From: JALYQB01 sp035640155 | Lineage (GTDB): Bacteria; Actinomycetota; Actinomycetes; Mycobacteriales; Pseudonocardiaceae | Assembly (NCBI GenBank): GCA_035640155.1 | Contig: DASQWR010000129.1 | Location: forward strand, 1 to 11,193 | Length of the DNA stretch: 11,193 nt | Direction: 5' to 3' | Shown here: positions 6,263 to 11,193 of the stretch, one piece after another | Numbering within the stretch: position 1 is the first letter of the stretch | Layout of the letters: each line of letters opens with the position of its first letter | Made by a program: the position numbers and the translations under genes | The notes under the pieces: generated by a model | Seen by the model: only the letters and a program-made list of their open reading frames with translations | Databases searched by the model: none | Told to the model about the DNA's origin: nothing

Positions 6263-7183
6263 TCAGCTCGATGTCCTGGGTTCCGCTGCCCCTCGGGTCT
6301 CGCTGGTGTCCTGCTGCTCGGTCTGCACGCTCAGTCCCGGCATGGTGGAGTCCTGGGAAGCCTGCCGGTCGGCGGCACCGCCGGCCTCCTGGTCGGCGAG
6401 GAACTTCACCGTTTCCCGATACCCCTGCTCGATGAGGTCGCCGTGGTGGGACATGTCCCACAAGGCCACCTGGGCACCCCCCGAGGGGATCTTGATGATC
6501 TTCGTACCGTACTGCTCGACGGGCACGCCGTGCGCGTCCAGCCGGATCCTGGGGAACAGCAGGATCGTCATTGAGTGACGCAGGATCCCCCCGGGCGAGC
6601 GGAGGTCAGGCGGCGGGCCGAGCGAACTGACCGCCAGGACATAGACGGTGTCCACTCCCTCGTCGATTGCGGGCTTGAGCGGCACCTGATCCGAGAGGAC
6701 GCCGTCGAGGTAACGGTGCTCCCCGATCCGGTGCGGTGGAAAGACGACCGGGAGTGACGTGCTGGCCATGACGGCATCCACCACCGACCCCGAATCGAGG
6801 ATGACCGAGGAGCCGTCGTCGAAGTCGGTGGCCGCGATCCGAAGTGGAACGGCGGCCTCCTCGATCCGCTCGTACGGGATCCACCGCTCGAGGAAGCGGC
6901 GCCATCTCTCCGGGGGGAACACCGCGCCCCGACGCAACAGGGCACCGCCGATGCCCAGCGGGTTCCAGGAGAAGATGTCCCGGGAGCGCAGACCCGTCCA
7001 TATCTCGGACAGGGCGATGACCTGGTCGAGGCAGGGGTCAGCGGCGAGGTAGGCGGCGTTGACGGACCCGATGGAGGCGCCCACGAGCACGTCCGGGACG
7101 ATCCCCGCTTCGAGCAGAGCTCGCAGCATGCCGACCTGAATGCTGCCGATGTTCCCACCGCCCGAGAGGACGAAAGCCTTCAC
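6263..7183 (-). CDS. Patatin-like phospholipase (acyl hydrolase)
   Basis: A 306-residue protein with the complete patatin catalytic set: the oxyanion-hole loop SGGGNIG at 7-13, the nucleophile elbow GASIG at 35-39 (Ser37), and the catalytic aspartate in YLDG (Asp160). The usual patatin ASTSLPVVFPP stretch is at 140-150. Such enzymes hydrolyse acyl esters of membrane lipids through a Ser-Asp dyad. No signal peptide is seen, so it is cytosolic or membrane-associated. The C-terminal 40 residues are hydrophilic (Gln, Ser, Thr, Glu) and probably disordered. I chose the GTG at 7183 because it directly precedes the first beta strand (VKAFVLSGGG). The frame is open further upstream to 7339, but that part lacks family resemblance. 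A TAGCGT box seven bases before this GTG suggests a leaderless transcript. Neighbours do not indicate a pathway. Confidence 0.87.
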   Translation of the reverse strand: MKAFVLSGGGNIGSIQVGMLRALLEAGIVPDVLVGASIGSVNAAYLAADPCLDQVIALSEIWTGLRSRDIFSWNPLGIGGALLRRGAVFPPERWRRFLERWIPYERIEEAAVPLRIAATDFDDGSSVILDSGSVVDAVMASTSLPVVFPPHRIGEHRYLDGVLSDQVPLKPAIDEGVDTVYVLAVSSLGPPPDLRSPGGILRHSMTILLFPRIRLDAHGVPVEQYGTKIIKIPSGGAQVALWDMSHHGDLIEQGYRETVKFLADQEAGGAADRQASQDSTMPGLSVQTEQQDTSETRGAAEPRTSS

Positions 7184-7190
7184 TCGGCTG

Positions 7191-7196
7191 ACGCTA
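7191..7196 (-). promoter_or_regulatory. Possible -10 box for leaderless patatin mRNA
   Basis: TAGCGT fits the actinobacterial TANNNT -10 pattern and ends seven bases before the GTG at 7183, the spacing expected if transcription starts at the GTG itself. No ribosome site is visible before the GTG, which agrees with a leaderless start. No good -35 is present at the right distance. Confidence 0.35.
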
Positions 7197-7465
7197 GTGG
7201 AGCGCCACGCACCCGGCCTGTGCAACGGGCGGAACCGCTTCGCTGGAGCGTGCGTCACACCGGCGTTCGAACCGATCGCCGGACGGGGAGAACCGCCGCG
7301 GATGGGCCGAAACTCCCCGCGGCGAAGGGGGTTCCGCACGGCCGGCTCGTCCTCACCCCACTACCGCTGGCCGTGCGGGCCCACCCATCCGGCGAGCTGA
7401 CCAGCACCCAGAGAGCGCCTGACTGGGCGTCACACGATCAGGCTGATCTGCTGGGTCGGGGCAAC

Positions 7466-7494
7466 CCGACAGCCGTCCGTCAGTCCGCTATGGT
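7466..7494 (+). promoter_or_regulatory. Probable promoter of the L,D-transpeptidase-like gene
   Basis: CCGACA (7466-7471, four of six matches to TTGACA) and TATGGT (7489-7494, fits TANNNT) are separated by 17 bp. Transcription would start near 7501, giving a leader of about 50 bases before the ATG at 7551. Confidence 0.4.
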
Positions 7495-7550
7495 GGCCGC
7501 TCCGATACACCACATGCTCCAGCAGGTGCGAGAATCTGTGAGGTTTCACC

Positions 7551-8012
7551 ATGAATGTCCGTATCACCGCTCGCCGTCTCGCCGCGTCGCTGGCCGCCGC
7601 AGCGTCCGGCACGGCACTGACCGTGCTGATGCCCGCCTCGGCCAATGCCGACCACGAGTTGATCCCGCCTCCGTGTAGCCCACGAGCAGATGCTTGCATC
7701 GATCTCTCGGAGGACCTGTCCTGGCTGATGGAGGGCGGCAGAGTCACCTACGGGCCAGTGTGGATTTCCTCCGGCGCGGAAGGGTACGAGACCCCGCCCG
7801 GGGTGTTCCGGGTCTCCTTCAAGAACAAGGACCACGTCAGCAGCATCTACGACGTTCCGATGCCCTACGCGGTGTTCTTCAACGGCGGCATCGCCTTCCA
7901 CGAGGGCGACGTGGACGAGGAGTCGGCCGGCTGCATCCACCTCGCCCACGAGGACGCCGTGACCTACTTCGACACGCTGCAGGTCGGCGACGTCGTCGAG
8001 GTCGTGGAGTAA
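7551..8012 (+). CDS. Secreted YkuD-family L,D-transpeptidase-like protein
   Basis: A 153-residue protein with a signal peptide: basic MNVRITARR, a hydrophobic core, and a likely cleavage after ANA at 31-33. The mature part is a minimal YkuD domain (TYGPVWISSG, TPPGVFRVSFKNKDH, MPYAVFFNGG). The active-site motif has His117 in FHEGD, then SAGCIHL at 125-131 with the nucleophile Cys128. Most relatives read S-H-G-C-[VI]-[RN]; here Ala replaces the motif His and His130 stands in the Arg/Asn place. The fold crosslinks peptidoglycan stem peptides (3-3 links) or attaches proteins to them, outside the membrane. There is no LysM or other wall-binding domain. Cys42 and Cys49 near the N-terminus could form a disulfide. 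The ATG at 7551 follows GTGAGG seven bases upstream. The gene is monocistronic, ending at a strong hairpin. Confidence 0.87.
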   Translation: MNVRITARRLAASLAAAASGTALTVLMPASANADHELIPPPCSPRADACIDLSEDLSWLMEGGRVTYGPVWISSGAEGYETPPGVFRVSFKNKDHVSSIYDVPMPYAVFFNGGIAFHEGDVDEESAGCIHLAHEDAVTYFDTLQVGDVVEVVE

Positions 8013-8020
8013 CTCTCAGC

Positions 8021-8054
8021 CCCGGGGGAGGGCCCGGAAGGGCCCTCCCCCGGG
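8021..8054. terminator. Bidirectional hairpin terminator
   Basis: CCCGGGGGAGGGCCC (8021-8035), a GGAA loop, then a perfect 15-base complement (8040-8054). It lies nine bases after the stop of the plus-strand transpeptidase gene and eight bases after the stop of minus-strand rdgB, so it can end both convergent transcripts. There is no U tract on either side, as is common for actinobacterial terminators. Confidence 0.85.
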
Positions 8055-8061
8055 AGAGCTC

Positions 8062-8664
8062 TCAGGCGGCGCGCAGCGCGGGCAGCAGCGCCCGCAGCGC
8101 GCGGCCCCGGTGAGACACGGCGTCCTTCTCGCTCGCGTCCAGCTCCGCGGCGGTCCGCTGCTCGCCCTCGGGTACGAAGATCGGGTCGTAGCCGAAGCCG
8201 TTGACTCCACGGGGCTCCCGCACCAGGGTGCCACGCCATTCGCCGAGCACCACCTGCTCACGGCCACCCGGCAGCACCAGCGCGGCCGCGCAGACGAACG
8301 CAGCCCCGCGCCGCGCCTCGGGCACGTCGGTCAGCTGGTCGAGCACCAGCCGCAGGTTGGCGACGTCGTCACCGTGGCGCCCGGACCAGCGCGCCGAGAG
8401 AACCCCGGGCATCCCACCCAGCGCATCGACCGCCAGCCCGGAGTCGTCGGCCACCGCGGGCAGCCCAGTCGCCGCTGCAGCGTCACGGGCCTTCGCCAGT
8501 GCATTGCCCTCGAACGTCGGTTCCGTCTCCGGCGCCTGCGGGAACTGCGGCACGTCGGCCAACCCCAGCACCTGGAGATCACCCGCTCCCGACGCCACCA
8601 GGATCCGGCGCAGCTCGTCGAGCTTCTTCGCGTTGCCTGTGGCCAGCAGCAGCCGGGTCACCAT
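8062..8664 (-). CDS. rdgB: dITP/XTP pyrophosphatase (non-canonical purine NTPase)
   Basis: A 200-residue protein of normal length for the HAM1/RdgB family. It hydrolyses dITP, ITP and XTP to monophosphates plus pyrophosphate, keeping deaminated purines out of DNA and RNA; it is cytosolic and Mg-dependent. Visible motifs are TGNAKK at 9-14 (nucleotide-binding start), FEGNALAKA at 51-59, ADDSGLAVDALGG at 72-84 with the metal-binding and catalytic aspartates, ARWSG at 91-95, GVNGFGYDPIF at 153-163 and SHRGRAL at 184-190. The ATG at 8664 has GGGGA about ten bases upstream; the next codon is GTG, a possible alternative start. It is the last gene of the operon, 25 bp after rph, and ends at the shared hairpin. 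The rph-rdgB pairing is conserved in actinobacteria. Confidence 0.96.
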   Translation of the reverse strand: MVTRLLLATGNAKKLDELRRILVASGAGDLQVLGLADVPQFPQAPETEPTFEGNALAKARDAAAATGLPAVADDSGLAVDALGGMPGVLSARWSGRHGDDVANLRLVLDQLTDVPEARRGAAFVCAAALVLPGGREQVVLGEWRGTLVREPRGVNGFGYDPIFVPEGEQRTAAELDASEKDAVSHRGRALRALLPALRAA

Positions 8665-8689
8665 CAGCTAGATCCCCATCAGCCGGCAA

Positions 8690-9472
8690 TCAGCCTGATC
8701 CGGGCAACTCACCCGGGTAGGGCTCGGCCAGCGCCTTCGCCTGCAACGCGGCGAGCTCCGCGCAGCCCGCGAGCGCCACGTCGAGCATCCGGTCCAAGGT
8801 GGAGCGGGGGAAGGTCCCGCTCTCCGCGGTGCCCTGCAGCTCGACCAGGGTGCCGGCGTCGGTGGCGACCACGTTCATGTCGACCTCGGCGCGAGCGTCC
8901 TCCTCGTAGGGCAGATCGAGGCACACCCGACCCCCCACCACGCCGACGCTGACCGCGGCCACGGCGCAGCACAGCGGCTGCGGGTCGGCCAGCCGGCGGG
9001 CGGCGCGCAGCCAGGTCACCGCGTCGGCGAGCGCCACGTAGGCCCCGGTGATCGCCGCCGTCCGCGTCCCACCGTCGGCCTGGATCACGTCACAGTCCAC
9101 TGAGATCGTGTTCTCGCCGAGCGCGGAGAGGTCGATCGCGGCCCGCAGTGCTCGCCCCACCAGCCGGCTGATCTCGTGGGTGCGGCCGCCGACCCGTCCC
9201 TTCACCGACTCCCGGTCGCTGCGGGTGTGAGTGGCCGAGGGCAGCATCGCGTACTCGGCGGTGAGCCAGCCTTTCCCGGAGCCCTTGCGCCACCGGGGCA
9301 CGCCCTCGGTGATGCTCGCCGCACACAGCACCCGGGTGTGCCCGAACTCGATGAGCACCGACCCCGCAGGCCACTGCTGAAAGCCGCGGGTAATCCGCAC
9401 CTCGCGCAGGGCCTCGTCACTCCTGCCGTCCGCCCTGGTGTCGTCCGCCCTGGTGTTGTCCGCCCTGGCCAC
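8690..9472 (-). CDS. rph: Ribonuclease PH (tRNA 3' processing exoribonuclease)
   Basis: A 260-residue phosphorolytic 3'-to-5' exoribonuclease that trims tRNA precursors using phosphate and releases nucleoside diphosphates; it forms hexamers in the cytosol. Motifs: RSDRES-KGRVGGRTHEISRLVGRALRA at about 84-111 (RNA-binding arginines), QADGGTRTAAITGAY at 131-145 (phosphate site, Arg137), and DLPYEEDARAEVDMNVVAT at 186-204, with Asp192 and Asp198 in the places of the E. coli catalytic aspartates. The usual actinobacterial N-terminus RADGRSD is here preceded by two near-copies, RADNT and RADDT, encoded by a 15-bp tandem repeat. The extra residues are probably harmless. The start is the GTG at 9472, 21 bp after the stop of the upstream hydrolase gene; its ribosome site is weak. 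Fourth gene of the operon. Confidence 0.96.
   Translation of the reverse strand: MARADNTRADDTRADGRSDEALREVRITRGFQQWPAGSVLIEFGHTRVLCAASITEGVPRWRKGSGKGWLTAEYAMLPSATHTRSDRESVKGRVGGRTHEISRLVGRALRAAIDLSALGENTISVDCDVIQADGGTRTAAITGAYVALADAVTWLRAARRLADPQPLCCAVAAVSVGVVGGRVCLDLPYEEDARAEVDMNVVATDAGTLVELQGTAESGTFPRSTLDRMLDVALAGCAELAALQAKALAEPYPGELPGSG
9428..9470. repeat. 15-bp tandem repeat at the rph N-terminus
   Basis: About 2.9 copies of a 15-bp unit starting GTCCGCCCTGGTG on the plus strand, with differences only at single bases between the first two units. In rph it encodes RAD-N-T, RAD-D-T and RAD-G-R, an in-frame expansion of the normal first residues. Confidence 0.85.
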
Positions 9473-9493
9473 TGGGTCAGCTTAACCAGGGCT

Positions 9494-10252
9494 TTACACC
9501 TCGTACGACGCGCCCGCGCGCACGACCTCGATGGGCCCGTCGTAGGCCCAGCGGGCCTCGGCGAGCATCTGCTGCGGGTCGGTCCAGGGTGGCACGTGGG
9601 TGAGCAGCAGCCGGCTCACCCCGGCGCGCGCGGCGGCCGCACCGGCCTGCTGACCGGACAGGTGGATACCGGAGGGGCGGTTGGCGTCGTGCGGCCAGGA
9701 CGCCTCGGCGAGCAGCACGTCGGCGCCCGCGGCGAGCGCGTCGAGCGCGGCACAGGGCCCGGTGTCCCCCGAGAAGGCCAGCGAGCGTCCGCCGTGGCGC
9801 ACCCGCAGCCCGTACGCCTCACAGGGGTGCTCCACCCGCACCGCGCCGATCTCCAGTGCACCAAGGCAGAACCGATCGTGCATCGGGCGGACGTCGAAGA
9901 CGTCGGAGAGGTCGGTGACGAGCCGCTCGTCCGCATCGGGGGCGTAGGCGGCCCGCAGCCGCTCGACGGTGCCGGAGGGGCCGTGCAGCGGCAGCACCCT
10001 GCGGCGCGGGCGGCCCGGGTGGTAGCGCCGGTACACGACCAGTCCGGAGACGTCGGCGCAGTGGTCGGGATGCAGGTGGGAGAGCACCAGGCCGTCGAGG
10101 TCGAACGGGTCGAGCACCCGCTGCAGCGTCCCGAGCGTGCCGTTGCCGAGGTCGATCGCAACCGAGGTGCCATCGCCCTGCACCAGGTACCCCGACGCCG
10201 GCGAGTCCGGACCGGGGACGCTGCCCGAGCAGCCCAGCACCGTCAGTCGCAT
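9494..10252 (-). CDS. Metallo-beta-lactamase-fold hydrolase, Rv1339-type cyclic nucleotide phosphodiesterase
   Basis: A 252-residue protein of the metallo-beta-lactamase fold, RNase Z/phosphodiesterase-like. The metal-binding set is complete: HLHPDH at 59-64, His141 (VEHP), Asp163 (SGDTGP) and His219 (LLTHVPP). His197 in IHLSGQQAG is likely catalytic. It is collinear with Rv1339 of Mycobacterium tuberculosis in the murI-Rv1339-rph-rdgB order; that protein has been described as an atypical cAMP phosphodiesterase. I therefore expect hydrolysis of a cyclic nucleotide or a related phosphodiester in the cytosol, which is inference from family and context. The ATG at 10252 has GAGGA overlapping the murI stop region, eight to ten bases upstream. 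It is 10 bp from murI and 21 bp from rph, so translation is probably coupled. Confidence 0.9.
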   Translation of the reverse strand: MRLTVLGCSGSVPGPDSPASGYLVQGDGTSVAIDLGNGTLGTLQRVLDPFDLDGLVLSHLHPDHCADVSGLVVYRRYHPGRPRRRVLPLHGPSGTVERLRAAYAPDADERLVTDLSDVFDVRPMHDRFCLGALEIGAVRVEHPCEAYGLRVRHGGRSLAFSGDTGPCAALDALAAGADVLLAEASWPHDANRPSGIHLSGQQAGAAAARAGVSRLLLTHVPPWTDPQQMLAEARWAYDGPIEVVRAGASYEV

Positions 10253-10262
10253 CGTGACGTCC

Positions 10263-11114
10263 TCAGCACGGCGCGGACGCTACGGCACCCCTGCCAGACG
10301 GGTCCCTGTCAGATGGGTCCCTGCGAGACAGGGTCGGCGCGAAGGCGGGCCCGAGGAACCTCCGGGACAGCCGGGCGAAGTGCGCCAGGTCCCCGGTGGC
10401 GGTGAAGCGGTGCTCCGGCGCCGGGCCCTCCCGGAGCAGGTCGCGCTCGGTGAGCACGCGCAGCACGTCCTTCGCGGTCTCCTCCGCGCTGGACACCAGG
10501 CTCACCCCGTCGCCCAGCACGATCTGCAGCACCCCGGTCAGCAGCGGGTAGTGCGTGCACCCGAGCACCACGGTGTCCACATCCGCGCGCTGCAGCGGCT
10601 CCAGGTAGGACTGCGCCAGCCCCAGCACCTGCCGACCGGAGGTGGTGCCGCGCTCGACGAAGTCGACGAACCGGGGGCAGGCCACGCCCGTGACGCGGAC
10701 GTCGGGCGCGGCGGCGAAGGCGTCCTCGTAGGCCCGGGAGGCGATGGTGGCGCGGGTCCCGATCACCCCGACCCGGCCGGTGCGCGTGATGGCCACGGCC
10801 CGGCGGACGGCTGGACGCACCACCTCCACCACGGGCACGTCGTAACGCTCCCGCGCGTCGACCAGGCAGGCGGCCGACGCCGTGTTGCAGGCGATGACCA
10901 GCAGCTTCACCCCGGCACCGACGAGCTCGTCGGCCACCGCCAGCGCGTGCCGGCGCACCTGCGCGACGCTCAGCGGGCCGTAGGGGCCGTGCGCGGTGTC
11001 ACCGACGTAGTGCAACCGCTCGGCGGGCAGTTGGTCCGCGATGGCGCGGGCGACGGTCAGCCCGCCGACACCGGAGTCGAAGACACCGATCGGTGCATCC
11101 GAGGCGGGGCTCAC
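10263..11114 (-). CDS. murI: Glutamate racemase
   Basis: A 283-residue cofactor-independent racemase converting L-glutamate to the D-glutamate needed for peptidoglycan stem peptides. The two catalytic cysteines are present: Cys76 in ACNTAS and Cys186 in LGCTHYPLL. The N-terminal IGVFDSGVGGLT at 9-20, YVGDTAHGPYG at 36-46 and FVERG at 152-156 are also typical. The C-terminal tail after about residue 255 is longer and Arg/Asp/Ser rich and contains a 15-bp tandem duplication (RDPSD, RDPSG). The start is the GTG at 11112-11114, which overlaps the stop of the upstream rhomboid gene as GTGA, so translation is likely coupled. The next gene starts 10 bp after the stop. It supplies wall precursors, as does nothing else in the window. 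Confidence 0.96.
   Translation of the reverse strand: MSPASDAPIGVFDSGVGGLTVARAIADQLPAERLHYVGDTAHGPYGPLSVAQVRRHALAVADELVGAGVKLLVIACNTASAACLVDARERYDVPVVEVVRPAVRRAVAITRTGRVGVIGTRATIASRAYEDAFAAAPDVRVTGVACPRFVDFVERGTTSGRQVLGLAQSYLEPLQRADVDTVVLGCTHYPLLTGVLQIVLGDGVSLVSSAEETAKDVLRVLTERDLLREGPAPEHRFTATGDLAHFARLSRRFLGPAFAPTLSRRDPSDRDPSGRGAVASAPC
10297..10326. repeat. 15-bp tandem duplication near the murI 3' end
   Basis: GACGGGTCCCTGTCA and GATGGGTCCCTGCGA are adjacent and agree at 12 of 15 bases. They encode RDPSG and RDPSD in the MurI tail, outside the catalytic core. CCCTGTC (10304-10310) and GACAGGG (10327-10333) could also pair into a 7-bp stem. Confidence 0.7.
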
Positions 11115-11193
11115 CGGGCGGGCGTGCGGTCGGCACCGGCGACGAGCCGGGCGGCGAGCAGCCCACCCAGCGCACCGAACAGGTGGCCCTCCC
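11111..11193 (-). CDS. Rhomboid-family intramembrane serine protease, C-terminal end only
   Basis: Only the last 26 complete codons lie in the window. They read EGHLFGALGGLLAARLVAGA followed by DRTPAR and TGA. GHLFGALGGLLAA is the typical last catalytic helix of rhomboid proteases, with the active-site histidine in the first GH. The actinobacterial order rhomboid-murI (Rv1337-Rv1338) supports this. Its stop overlaps the murI start by GTGA. Rhomboids cleave membrane proteins within the bilayer; the substrate is unknown. Confidence 0.8.
   Translation of the reverse strand, partial: EGHLFGALGGLLAARLVAGADRTPAR

Larger units (their letters stand above)
7184..7550. other. Divergent intergenic region between patatin and L,D-transpeptidase genes
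   Basis: About 370 bp with promoters expected for both flanking genes. Candidate boxes are TAGCGT (7191-7196, minus) and CCGACA-TATGGT (7466-7494, plus). Long open frames cross it on both strands without family resemblance. I see no riboswitch-like or terminator-like hairpin. Confidence 0.5.

Noticed and set aside
9176..10405. Open frame of 409 codons on the plus strand
   Set aside because: It is antisense to rph, the phosphodiesterase-like gene and murI, all of which have full catalytic motifs. Its composition is low-complexity, as expected for the opposite strand of GC-rich genes.

Overview
The window looks like chromosome of a high-GC actinomycete. Codons mostly end in G or C, GTG starts are common, and the right-hand operon (rhomboid protease, murI, metallo-beta-lactamase-fold hydrolase, rph, rdgB) has the order familiar from Mycobacterium (Rv1337-Rv1341) and relatives. 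A Pseudonocardiales-type host is plausible, but the sequence alone does not fix the genus.

Left part (1-2713, minus strand): a two-gene unit. A STAND-like P-loop NTPase is followed 61 bp downstream by a single-pass membrane protein whose outer part resembles type I periplasmic-binding domains; this second gene runs off the left edge. Together they suggest a sensor plus switch-ATPase pair of unknown function. Upstream lies about 550 bp of lower-GC, mostly non-coding DNA with one possible small ORF.

Middle part (about 3156-5460): a graveyard of broken genes around a tRNA. It holds a DUF4244-like (tad pilus locus) gene cut off in its conserved MSTAEYA motif at about 3270, a small membrane-protein remnant, the zinc-knuckle tail of an HNH endonuclease whose stop codon directly abuts a peculiar tRNA (class I shape, UAG anticodon, no G18G19), the 5' part of a GH15 glucoamylase/trehalase-like gene, and the 5' part of a membrane/Tat-type molybdopterin oxidoreductase. 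The last two face each other and meet at about 4735, as expected if one deletion removed both 3' halves.

Right part (5739-11193): intact genes. A small membrane protein (+) converges on a patatin-like phospholipase (-). A divergent intergenic region of about 370 bp leads to a secreted L,D-transpeptidase-like protein (+). A perfect 15-bp hairpin separates it from the minus-strand housekeeping operon. That operon couples peptidoglycan precursor supply (MurI), a probable cyclic-nucleotide phosphodiesterase-type hydrolase, tRNA 3' maturation (RNase PH) and nucleotide-pool sanitation (RdgB).

The most interesting parts are the sensor/STAND pair at the left edge and the HNH-tRNA unit at 3872-4036.
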